A stretch of 64,000 nt of DNA, from contig NZ_JACHIS010000001.1 of the NCBI RefSeq assembly GCF_014203365.1, forward strand, positions 1,054,001 to 1,118,000. The letters run 5' to 3'. This DNA is from Actinoalloteichus hymeniacidonis (GTDB lineage Bacteria; Actinomycetota; Actinomycetes; Mycobacteriales; Pseudonocardiaceae). The notes beneath the pieces were generated by a model. It was not told the origin of the DNA, ran no database searches, and saw only the letters and a list, made by a program, of their open reading frames with translations. Positions 56,182 to 64,000 of the stretch are shown here, piece after piece (positions within the stretch are counted from its first letter, which is position 1; every line of letters begins with the position of its first letter). The position numbers and the translations under genes are program-made.

Positions 56182-57138
56182 TCAGGGGAAGGGCCAGCCG
56201 TTGGGTCTGCACCCCTGCAGCCCGTAGGTCTGCTGCTGCATGACCGGGGCGACGCCGTCGGGTTCCGGGCAGTTGACATGGCCGTGGCCGAGCGCGTGCC
56301 CGACCTCGTGGTTGATCACATAGATCCGGTACAGATCCACGTCGCCCTCGAAGTGCGGGACGCCGCTGACCCAGCGGTTCTGGTTGATCACCGACTGCCT
56401 GCCGTTGAAGCACGACACCTCGCCCTGGGTCTGCAGCGGTGCGCACAGCTCGTCGGTGAACTCGGGCGAGGCCAGGGTGACATGGAAGTCGACCGGACCG
56501 GAGTCCACTCGCTGGAAGGACATCGCCCCGTCGGCGCCCCAGCTGCGCGGGTCGCCGAGCGTGAGTTCGACGGCCTCGGCGAAGGCCAGCGGATAACCGG
56601 GCAGCCCGTCCTCGACCTCGACGAGGTATCGAACGAGCGGACCCTCGCCGTAGACCCGGCCCTCTCCGGGGACCACGGTCAAGGTCTTCTCGGCGCGCCA
56701 CACCTCGGGCTCGTCGAAGTCCACGTCCGGTGGGCGGATGCCCTCGTCGTCATCGTCCGGGCCGTGCCCGGGACCCCGACGGTCGTCATCCGGCCCTCGG
56801 TCGTCATCCGGTCCTCGGTCGTCGTCGTCCGGTCCTCGGTCGTCCGGCCGGCCGCGTTCGTCGTCGGGCCCGCGTTCATCGCCCGGATTCGGGTCGGGGC
56901 CGGGCGTCGGCACCGCCTCCTCCTGCGCGGCCTCCGACGGGATCGGCTCCTGACGCAGGCCGCCCGCGGTATCGAACGCCCAGAGCAGCGCCACCGGGAT
57001 GGTGATCAACAACAGCAGCCTGCGCACCCGGCGAAACGTCGATCCCTTGGCGGCCGGGGCATCGGTTCTCCCAGGTGAGGAGCCATCCGAGTCGTGCTCG
57101 GATGGTCCGTCGCTTCTCTTGCTCTCGCCGTTGCTCAT
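56182..57138 (-). CDS. Membrane-anchored DUF3152 putative metalloprotease
   Basis: 318 residues from ATG 57138. A polar cytoplasmic stretch, a membrane helix (about 39-57: LLLLITIPVALLWAFDTAGG), a strongly acidic/Arg linker of RGPDDD repeats, and a DUF3152 domain (about 150-318). The domain contains the metzincin-like zinc site NHEVGHALGHGHVNC (HExGHxxGxxH) and a downstream APVMQQQ turn (Met-turn-like), so proteolysis outside the cell is likely though not proven. Several Cys may form disulfides. It lies 406 bases downstream of jetC on the same strand. Confidence 0.88.
   Translation of the reverse strand: MSNGESKRSDGPSEHDSDGSSPGRTDAPAAKGSTFRRVRRLLLLITIPVALLWAFDTAGGLRQEPIPSEAAQEEAVPTPGPDPNPGDERGPDDERGRPDDRGPDDDDRGPDDDRGPDDDRRGPGHGPDDDDEGIRPPDVDFDEPEVWRAEKTLTVVPGEGRVYGEGPLVRYLVEVEDGLPGYPLAFAEAVELTLGDPRSWGADGAMSFQRVDSGPVDFHVTLASPEFTDELCAPLQTQGEVSCFNGRQSVINQNRWVSGVPHFEGDVDLYRIYVINHEVGHALGHGHVNCPEPDGVAPVMQQQTYGLQGCRPNGWPFP
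56780..56878 (-). repeat. Imperfect tandem repeats coding the RGPDDD linker
   Basis: About five units of roughly 18-21 bases (plus-strand core CGGTCCTCGGTCGTC, with variants) encode RGPDDD/RGPDDE. The reading frame stays open through all copies. The result is a highly charged spacer between membrane anchor and protease domain. Confidence 0.8.
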
Positions 57139-57544
57139 CGCTGCGGAAGAGTAGTCGGCACCGCCGAGGGCGGCTCGGTATCGGTCCACGGGTGGGCTAC
57201 CCCCGGCCGACGGACCCGACCAAGAACCAACATCGACAGAACCGGGCGCGCGGCCGAGCGACGTCCCGGCGGTGACCTCGTGATACGTCGACTGCCATCC
57301 GCGGGAGCGGGCGGCGGCGACGCGACGGGGATCGCGAAACGGGCCCCGTGCTCGGCCAGCCTGCCCCGCTCCCCCGGGCGGTAGACCCGACGACGTTCTC
57401 GTCACCCACCGGGTCCGGCGACGCGGCGGAGACCCCCATCACCACCGTGCCGGGAGACACCTTGCCGTATGCCGCTAAACGTTTCCTACATTCGCGTGAT
57501 ATTCGTGCGGAGCGTTTGACAGACCTACCCGTCGTCGATACCGA
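57139..57544. other. Gap downstream of jetC where jetD would be expected
   Basis: 406 bases. No frame here resembles a JetD (topoisomerase VI-like TOPRIM) protein or a piece of one, and the gap is far too short for the ~400-codon gene. A small A+T-rich patch (57470-57500) near the jetC end may be a terminator-proximal or promoter region. Confidence 0.6.
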
Positions 57545-60500
57545 TCAACGGTTCTGATCGGCCAGGTCGCGGCCATCCCAGGTGGTGTGGGTACAGGCCA
57601 GCCCGCCGCCGCTCTTGGGTCGGAGCACGTCGTAGATGTGCATCCGGGGAATCTTCGGCGAGACCCCCCAACCGCTGGGCCAGGTGATCAACCAGTCCAT
57701 GTCCACATCGACCAGCAGCCCCAGCATCCGGGCGATCGTCGGATCGTCCAGCCGCTCGAACGCCTCATCCAGCAGCACCAGCCGCAACGGTTCGACGGCC
57801 GATTCCTCGGTCCCGGCCGCGCCCACCGCGTCGTAGAACGAGGCGGCGGCGGCGAACAAGGTCACATAGGACACCAACCGGGTCTCCCCGGACGACAGCT
57901 GCCGCAATCGGCGCACCCTGGGCTTGCCGTCCGGGCCGTCGTCCCGGACTCGGACCGTGAAGGCGTGCCAGCTCCGGTAGTCCAGCGCTCGGGTCAGGAT
58001 CTCGGCATAACCGCCGGTCCGGGTATCGCGCTCGGCCTCGATGCGTTCGGTCAACGCCCGCCGCAGTGCCTCGTCCTGATCGCCGTCGCGGTCCGCGAAG
58101 GGCGTGCGCACCAACTCCAGGGCCTCCCGGGTCGGCTCGTCCAACGCCGCCGACGGACGCCACTCCAACTGGACGTGCACGCCCTGGCTGGACCTGGCCC
58201 GATCCAACACCTCGTTCATCCGCCTACACAGATCCTCGGCCACCGCGATCTGCCCACGCAGCCGCTCCGCGAGATCGCGGATCAGGTAGTCCGAGAAGAT
58301 CGTCTGATAGCGCTCACCGAGAAAGCCACGCTGTTGCAGCAGCTGATCGGCCACCCGGCTGGCGGCCTCGGCCACCGGCCTCGGACCGTCCTCACCGCTG
58401 ACCGTCACACACAGCACGCCCGCCTGCTCGCTCGCCTGGATGTCGTGCGTACCGGACAACGCGGCCTGCAGGGCCTGCAGCCTGCCGATCACCGACGCCT
58501 CCGAGACGGCGGGCCCCGACCGGCCCTCCTCCAGCACCCGCAGTGCCTCGTCGAGGTCCGTGGGCGGGGTCCGAGGAACCTCGGCGGGCGCCTCGGCCAC
58601 CGCCGCCGCCCACAACCCGGGGGTCCGCAGCGATTCGGCGAAGGCCTGCGCCGCCCGCGTCTCCTGGCTGCTGCGGCCGTCCAATTGGGCCTGTCGGGTC
58701 TCGATCAGCGTGGCCACCTTCGCGGCCCGCTCCCGAGACGCGGCGACGCGCTCGCGGGCGGCGGGCAGCTCCGCGCGGCAGTCGACGCGGCGTCCCTCCA
58801 AGGTGGACAACAGCTCGGCGACCTCGCCCGCCTCCCGGCCGACCGCATCGGTCAGCTCGGTCAACGCCGTCGCCTGCTCCAGGTAGGAACCGCAGGACCG
58901 ATCGGCCTGCCGCTCCGAGTCGACGCGGTCCTCGGTCGCGGAGTGCAGGTGCCGCAGGCTCTCGGCCAGGTCGGCGACCGTGCGGATCGCGCGTTGGGTG
59001 AGCGACTCGCTGAGCCGCTCGATGGTCTGGCCCGCCTGATCGGCGGCCTGTCGGGCGGCGGCCAACTCGACGCTGTCCGAGGACAGTCCCGAGGCCGCGC
59101 CCGCCCTGGCCAGCTCCGCCGCCACCGCCTGTTCCCGCTGTTCGGTCAGCCGGTGTCGGGACCGCAGCGACTCGGCGCGTTGCGCGGCCTCCTCGGCGAC
59201 ATCGCGGGCGCTACTGGCCGAGGCGTGCGCCGCGATCAGCTCGCCGTCATCGGGGAAGGACTCCAACCACCCGGTCAGCTCCGCTTCCGCCTCGACTGCC
59301 TCGGCCAGCGCCCGCTCGGCGGCCGCCTGCTCGCCGCGAAGCCCGCTCAGTTCGTCCTCCAGCTCGACGACCCGACGCATCCGGGCCGCCTTGCGGGCAC
59401 CCTCGCCCACGTACTCGGCGGCCTCCTTGTGCCACGCCCCGCGCAGCACGCCCGCCGACCACGCCCCGGTGGTCGACACGGTCACACCGTTGCCTGCCGT
59501 CGCGCCGGGTCGCTCGTCCACCGCGACCTGCCGCAGCAGCGCCTCGACCACCTCGGCGGGCACCGGCGAATCGACCTCGGCCGTCGGAACCAACAGTTCC
59601 GCCAGCGTCCGGGACAGCGGCTCGGCGGGCGAGGTGCTCCGGGCCGAGGCCAACAGTTCCTCGGCGTGGGGCAGCCGAGTGGTGCCCGCAGCCTCCACCC
59701 AGGCGGTGAGCAGGCCCGACGCCGTCAACGCCGCCTCGATGCCTGCCCGCTCGGCCGGACCCACCTCGGGCCGGAAATCGACCAGCCGATAGAACGGCGC
59801 GCCCTGCGTGGACTCGTGATCACCGCTCACCCAGCCGGGCTGCGGCGGCCGGTGCCCATCGCCCGCGCGAGTCGCCGTCAGCTCCCGATCCCGCTGCTCG
59901 ATCGCCTCGCGGACCCGGGAGAGTTCCGTACGGACCGACGCGGTCCGGTTCGCCGCCGCACTCAAATCCGGCGCCGACCATGCTCGGGCCGCGTCCCGCA
60001 GCGCTCGTGGCGCGGCCAGGTCCCCCCGGACCTCGGACGCGGCGGGCAGCTCGGGCGCCGCCGAACGCGTCGACTGCGCACCGGGGATGTCCTCGAACCA
60101 GGACCGGGTGCGCTCCCGCCAACGCTCGACGGCATCGCCCAGCCGTTGGTCGGCCTCGTGTCGGCGACCCGCCGCCTCGGTCGCGGCCACCTGCGCGGCC
60201 CGTACATCCCGGTGGGACTGGGCCAGCGCGGCCGCCGCCCGATCCGCCTCGGCGGCCTGCTGGTGCAGGCTGGAGATGAGAGCCACCCGCTTGCGGACCT
60301 CGGCGGTCGCCCGCTGGGCCCCCGAGGCGGCCGCACGGAGCTGGTCGGCCAGCATCTCGGGCGACAACGCGGGCAGCCGCCTGCGTTGCACCGGCAGCGG
60401 ATCCACCCCCGGATCCGGCTTGGCGAGCACCGTCTCCTGCCACACCGCGACGTCGACACTGGGCGCGGGCGGCACCGAGGGACACAGCGCCGGGTCGAGT

Positions 60501-61711
60501 CCGGCCGAGGCGAGCCGGGCGGCCGCCGTCTCGGCGAGATCCTGCGCGGCGGAGGCGTCCTGTTGCAAGCGGCGCAGGACCGCGAGGACGGCCTCGACGG
60601 CGCGATCCTCCTGCCCACGCTGCCGGGCCGCGGTCTCCAACGCGGTCTGCGCGGACGCCTTGCCCGCCGCCACCAGTGCCTCCCGGTCCTGGAGATCCCG
60701 AAGTCCCTGATAGGCGGGCATCGACTTCAATCCGTCGATGCGCACCTCCAGCTCGCTCTCCTCGGTCTCCAGGCGCTGCACGGACTCGGCCGAGGCCTCC
60801 CGCTCGCGGTACGCCTCATCGCCGCGACGTTCCAGGTCCACCAGCTCGGTGCGCAGCGCGGCGAGTTCGGCGGTCGCGGTGTTCAGTTGTCTGCCCAGCT
60901 TGCGCAAGGAACCGGCCGCGTAGCCGGAGTAACCGGCCACGAAGGTGCTCAAGGCGCGATCGGCGGTGCTCAACCCGATGATGTTCGTCCGGATCGACTC
61001 CAGATCATCGAAGGAACCGGCCAGCGACTCGACCAGGGTCGTCTCCAGCGGCGGCAGCGCGTCGGAGAGGATCTGTTCGAGCTGGCCTTCCAGCACTTTC
61101 AGCCCGACATCGGGATTGCGCAGCGTGCGTTGCAGGTGCAGCAGATCGCCGTACCGCGCGGCGGGCAGCCGGTAGACCAGCTCGGCGATCCTGGCGCGGA
61201 AGCTCGTCTCGTCCAGGACGCAGTCCGGTCCGAGCAGATCCCGCAGCGCGGTCATGCCCAGCGGTACCTCGTCGGCGCCGACCAGCCGCAGCTCCTCGCC
61301 GATCCGGCGTGCGGTGATGAATCGCCACGAGTCGGTGATCTGCTGGGAGGTCTTCGACGCCTTGACGCCGATTCCACAGGTCAGGTACTCGGTGTCGACC
61401 CGGCCGCTCTCCTCGTCGATGCGGGGTCTGGCCAGCTCCACCCAGGCGTAGCCGATGCGGTTCGGACCGCCGGAGTAGTCGTCGAGCATCAAGCGGCGGA
61501 TGCTCACCGTGTCGAAGCCCTTGGAGCCGAGTTGCCGCAGATCACCGTCGAGGCAGAGCGGCAGCAGCAGTTCGAGGGTTCGGGACTTGCCGGAGCCGTT
61601 GGTGCCCTGGAAGATCGCCCGTCCGCCGGACAGATCGAAGGTCTGCTCGGCGTACTGCCAGATGTTGACGATGCCGCCGCGATGCAGCCGCCATCGACCC
61701 GACTCGCTCAC
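57545..61711 (-). CDS. jetC: Wadjet type II SMC-like ATPase JetC (TIGR02680 family)
   Basis: 1388 residues from GTG 61711, overlapping the jetB stop (GTGA). N-terminal SGRWRLHRGGIVNIWQYAEQ followed by Walker A GTNGSGKS (residues 36-43), very long coiled coils, then the C-terminal ABC signature LSSGETRLVSYV (about 1270) and Walker B LRLVLLDEAFERLDD (about 1310). This is the TIGR02680 protein, the SMC motor of Wadjet type II. With JetA and JetB it would recognise small circular DNA by loop extrusion. The gene ends 406 bases before the DUF3152 gene, with no jetD between. Confidence 0.93.
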   Translation of the reverse strand: MSESGRWRLHRGGIVNIWQYAEQTFDLSGGRAIFQGTNGSGKSRTLELLLPLCLDGDLRQLGSKGFDTVSIRRLMLDDYSGGPNRIGYAWVELARPRIDEESGRVDTEYLTCGIGVKASKTSQQITDSWRFITARRIGEELRLVGADEVPLGMTALRDLLGPDCVLDETSFRARIAELVYRLPAARYGDLLHLQRTLRNPDVGLKVLEGQLEQILSDALPPLETTLVESLAGSFDDLESIRTNIIGLSTADRALSTFVAGYSGYAAGSLRKLGRQLNTATAELAALRTELVDLERRGDEAYREREASAESVQRLETEESELEVRIDGLKSMPAYQGLRDLQDREALVAAGKASAQTALETAARQRGQEDRAVEAVLAVLRRLQQDASAAQDLAETAAARLASAGLDPALCPSVPPAPSVDVAVWQETVLAKPDPGVDPLPVQRRRLPALSPEMLADQLRAAASGAQRATAEVRKRVALISSLHQQAAEADRAAAALAQSHRDVRAAQVAATEAAGRRHEADQRLGDAVERWRERTRSWFEDIPGAQSTRSAAPELPAASEVRGDLAAPRALRDAARAWSAPDLSAAANRTASVRTELSRVREAIEQRDRELTATRAGDGHRPPQPGWVSGDHESTQGAPFYRLVDFRPEVGPAERAGIEAALTASGLLTAWVEAAGTTRLPHAEELLASARSTSPAEPLSRTLAELLVPTAEVDSPVPAEVVEALLRQVAVDERPGATAGNGVTVSTTGAWSAGVLRGAWHKEAAEYVGEGARKAARMRRVVELEDELSGLRGEQAAAERALAEAVEAEAELTGWLESFPDDGELIAAHASASSARDVAEEAAQRAESLRSRHRLTEQREQAVAAELARAGAASGLSSDSVELAAARQAADQAGQTIERLSESLTQRAIRTVADLAESLRHLHSATEDRVDSERQADRSCGSYLEQATALTELTDAVGREAGEVAELLSTLEGRRVDCRAELPAARERVAASRERAAKVATLIETRQAQLDGRSSQETRAAQAFAESLRTPGLWAAAVAEAPAEVPRTPPTDLDEALRVLEEGRSGPAVSEASVIGRLQALQAALSGTHDIQASEQAGVLCVTVSGEDGPRPVAEAASRVADQLLQQRGFLGERYQTIFSDYLIRDLAERLRGQIAVAEDLCRRMNEVLDRARSSQGVHVQLEWRPSAALDEPTREALELVRTPFADRDGDQDEALRRALTERIEAERDTRTGGYAEILTRALDYRSWHAFTVRVRDDGPDGKPRVRRLRQLSSGETRLVSYVTLFAAAASFYDAVGAAGTEESAVEPLRLVLLDEAFERLDDPTIARMLGLLVDVDMDWLITWPSGWGVSPKIPRMHIYDVLRPKSGGGLACTHTTWDGRDLADQNR

Positions 61712-63000
61712 AGCAGACCTCCAGTTTCGTCGAACAGCGACCAGTCGGCCTGCGGGGCCGGGCGCGGGGCGGGCGCCTCGGTGGGGCGTCCCGGGGTGTC
61801 ATCGGGTTGCGGCAGCCAGCGATGCGCGGCAGGGGAGAGCAACCACCTCGGCGATGCGCCCGCCACGGCGTCCACACTCGTTTCCTGCCGCTCCTCGGGT
61901 TCTCGGCGCAGCAGTCGCAGTCGCACCAGCAGGGCGATCACGTCGGCGGTCAGGCCGTCCAGATCCTCGGTGGCGGCCCGCGACCATGCTGCCGGGAACG
62001 CCGTGACCAGCTCGGCGCAGGCATCCCGGATCTCGACGGTCGACACCCGGGTGGTGCCGTCGGCCAGCGGCTCGCGCAGATCGGTGAGCACCGGCAGGGC
62101 CAGCAGCGTGATGCGGGAGACGGTGCTGGCGCCGGGGAAGACGACGTCGGTGAGGTACTCCTCGGGGTCGGTGACCGCGATCCCCTCCACGCGGGTCTCG
62201 CTGATCAGCCCGAACACCCGATCCAGCAGCAGCGATTCACGTCGCTGATTGCGGCGCAGCCAGTCGGACTCCTCGGCGGACAACTCGCTGTGCAGGACGA
62301 TCGGGTCCTCGACGAGCTTGCGGCGCACCGTGTGCTCCACACCGCGAGCGCCGGGTCGGGCCGCCAGTCGGATCAGCTCCTCGGGAGAGTCCGCCTCGCC
62401 CAACGGCCCGCTGATCAGCAGGCCGAGGAGATCGGTGTCCACGGTGAGCAGTGCCTCGGCGGGGCCGTCGCTCTGCCACGGGGCGACCGTGCCCTCGGTC
62501 TCGCTGATCACACCGAGGGTCAGCAGGAAGCGAAGCGCCGAGGTCAGCGCGCGTCGATCGGCGACATCGTCGACCACGCCGATGCCCGCCTCGGCCGCTG
62601 CGGCCCGCAGATCGTCGACCAGCCGGGACAGCAACAGTTGACGGCCGGCGCCGGTCAGACAGGCCAGCGTCAACGCGACGTAGGCATGGCCCCTCGGCGA
62701 GAGCGTCGGCTCGTCCCGGGTCGCGTCGCGGCCGGGGCCGGTCTTGTACAACCGGGCGAAGCGGCGCTCGATCACCAGGCGATAGCCGAGCAGCATGGTG
62801 AACAGCTCGACGAGCAGCCCCCGATGCCGGTGGATCAACGGCAGCAGATCGCCATCCGGGCCGTCGGCCCGCAACAGCGGTCGACGCAGCAGCACCCTGG
62901 CGCACCGCGCGACATCGGCGGCGTCGATATCGGGCAGACCGTCCAACAGCGCGAGACCGGCGGCGCCGCTGCCCCGGCCCCGAGGGGTGCGCGTGCTCAT
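61708..63000 (-). CDS. jetB: Wadjet type II protein JetB (TIGR02678 family)
   Basis: 430 residues from ATG 63000, overlapping the jetA stop (ATGA) and the jetC start (GTGA). The TIGR02678 pattern is seen: VARCARVLLRRPLLRAD, LVELFTMLLGYRLVIERRFARLYK, a winged-helix-like middle (LTSALRFLLTLGVISETEG) and DPIVLHSELSAEESDWLRRNQR. In the complex JetB is the MukE-like (kite) subunit. The C-terminal ~60 residues are Pro/Ala-rich, ending WSLFDETGGLL. Confidence 0.92.
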   Translation of the reverse strand: MSTRTPRGRGSGAAGLALLDGLPDIDAADVARCARVLLRRPLLRADGPDGDLLPLIHRHRGLLVELFTMLLGYRLVIERRFARLYKTGPGRDATRDEPTLSPRGHAYVALTLACLTGAGRQLLLSRLVDDLRAAAAEAGIGVVDDVADRRALTSALRFLLTLGVISETEGTVAPWQSDGPAEALLTVDTDLLGLLISGPLGEADSPEELIRLAARPGARGVEHTVRRKLVEDPIVLHSELSAEESDWLRRNQRRESLLLDRVFGLISETRVEGIAVTDPEEYLTDVVFPGASTVSRITLLALPVLTDLREPLADGTTRVSTVEIRDACAELVTAFPAAWSRAATEDLDGLTADVIALLVRLRLLRREPEERQETSVDAVAGASPRWLLSPAAHRWLPQPDDTPGRPTEAPAPRPAPQADWSLFDETGGLL

Positions 63001-64000
63001 CGGGCAGCCTCGCTCGTGCTGGGAACCAACTCGGCCCGGGTGGACTCCACGAAGGTCGGTTCGACGGCCGTTGCGGTGCGAGCCGACTGGCCCCGGCTCG
63101 GTGCGGGGCCGCCCGCCGACAGCGTGACCACCGTGTCGTGCAGGGTGAGTCGACCGCTGCTGCCGTGCAGCGTGGTGTGTCGACCCGCCTCCGGGGTCAG
63201 GGTCAGCCGCAGGCCGTGCACCGGATCGCTCACCGAACTCGCATCCCGGGTGCTGTCCCGACCAGCCATGGCCAGGGTCAGCAGCCCGCACACCAGGTGC
63301 AGCGCTGCCGGGGACAGGCTGGTGGCGGTCAGATCCGAGGCGGCGGCCGTGAGTTCGTCCACGGCGGCGCGGTGTGCGCGAGCGTCCTGCCGGGCCTGCG
63401 CCAACAGGGTCTGTTCGGTGATGGGGTCGAACACCACCCGAGACGTCCGGCCGCGCGCCCCCCGATCCGCCCGAGAACGGACGCTCACCGACACATCGAG
63501 CACCGGGCCGTCCCGCCACGCGGTGTGCTCGTCGTCGCCATCGTGCTCCGGCGGCGGCAGCAGATTGCGGGACGAGTAGAGCCCGAACGCCGCCGCCGAG
63601 AGCATCGCGGCCTGTTCACGATCCGAGGCGTCGAACCAGCTCGCCAATCGAAGGAGATCGGCCCGCCGACCGGGCAGCGCTCCCGCCCCGGCGGTGGCGC
63701 GTTTCACGCCCGCCAGCAGGGTGCCGATGGCGCGGGCCGTGGCCTCACGCAGCGCGGTGACCTGACTGGGCCGTCCGGCGCGGTCGACGAACCAGTCGGT
63801 GAGCTGCCGCCAGTCGGAGGCCGACCGGCCCCTGGCGCGCTCCAGACCGGCATCCCAACCCTCGGCGGGGCCCAGCAGTCGGAGCAGTTCGCCGCGCGAG
63901 CGGGCGAGCCTGGCCAACAGCCCACCGATGTCGGGGGTGTAGCGCAGGACGTCCTCCACGACCATCTGGATGTAGTCGACCAGCAGGTCCCGAAACCCGG
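62997..64000 (-). CDS. jetA: Wadjet type II protein JetA (TIGR02677 family), partial
   Basis: At least 334 residues; the N-terminus lies outside the window and the frame is open through base 64000 (FRDLLVDYIQ before the first visible Met). The visible part has the TIGR02677 layout: LLARLARSRGELLRLL, GRSASDWRQLTDWFV, ALREATARAIGTLLAGVKR, LASWFDASDREQAAMLSAAAFGLYS, then a beta-rich C-terminal part. In Wadjet JetA is the MukF-like kleisin subunit. It overlaps jetB by four bases, so the three genes form one translationally coupled unit. Confidence 0.9.
   Translation of the reverse strand, partial: GFRDLLVDYIQMVVEDVLRYTPDIGGLLARLARSRGELLRLLGPAEGWDAGLERARGRSASDWRQLTDWFVDRAGRPSQVTALREATARAIGTLLAGVKRATAGAGALPGRRADLLRLASWFDASDREQAAMLSAAAFGLYSSRNLLPPPEHDGDDEHTAWRDGPVLDVSVSVRSRADRGARGRTSRVVFDPITEQTLLAQARQDARAHRAAVDELTAAASDLTATSLSPAALHLVCGLLTLAMAGRDSTRDASSVSDPVHGLRLTLTPEAGRHTTLHGSSGRLTLHDTVVTLSAGGPAPSRGQSARTATAVEPTFVESTRAELVPSTSEAAR

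Noticed and set aside
57587-62248. 1553-codon plus-strand frame opposite jetB-jetC
   Set aside because: Arg/Gly/Gln/His-rich translation with no motif; it mirrors the strongly supported jetC gene.

Overview
The window reads as chromosomal DNA from a high-G+C actinomycete, most likely a member of the Pseudonocardiaceae or a near relative. The G+C-rich third codon positions, frequent GTG starts, GTGA/ATGA operon overlaps and actinobacterium-specific families (DUF3558 lipoprotein, XRE-DUF397 pair, DUF3145, DUF3052, DUF3152, AhpE, Rv2466c-like protein) support this. I cannot name the species from sequence alone.

Left part, 1-30 kb. The backbone is the conserved actinobacterial block SepIVA-like / DUF177 / rpmF / rnc / mutM ... 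acyP / smc ... ftsY ... amtB / PII (gene order recalled from mycobacteria). Three accessory blocks interrupt it. Between mutM and acyP lie a lower-G+C lipoprotein gene flanked by an imperfect direct repeat, a complete potassium P-type ATPase operon (a 27-residue membrane peptide, kdpF, kdpA, kdpB, kdpC, kdpD, kdpE) and a pair of cell-surface genes (CAP-domain protein plus Thr/Pro-rich protein). Between smc and ftsY lie an XRE/DUF397 pair, a small unknown gene and a cell-wall-sugar cluster (anmK, a sodium:solute symporter and a small GNAT gene). A D-Ala-D-Ala carboxypeptidase-like M15 protein sits between ftsY and amtB. The PII protein lacks the T-loop Tyr51 and no glnD follows it.

Middle part, 30-44 kb. 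This holds a PRC-barrel/DUF2382 stress-type protein, several membrane proteins, a flavin disulfide-oxidoreductase relative with an altered C-terminal catalytic motif, a membrane-anchored protein of unknown role, DUF3145, and the type II fatty-acid synthase operon fasR, fabD, fabH, acpP, fabF on the minus strand.

Right part, 44-64 kb. This holds a TM-helix channel-like protein, a riboflavin transporter (ribM) under a clear FMN riboswitch with a predicted ribosome-site-blocking helix, a DUF4232 protein, a truncated TetR gene, mgtE, a tandem pair of related membrane proteins, aceE, DUF3052, ahpE, a tRNA-Val, an Rv2466c-like thioredoxin-fold protein and a DUF3152 putative metalloprotease. The window ends inside a Wadjet type II anti-plasmid operon (jetA-jetB-jetC). 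No jetD follows jetC where it would be expected, which is the most interesting system-level observation here.
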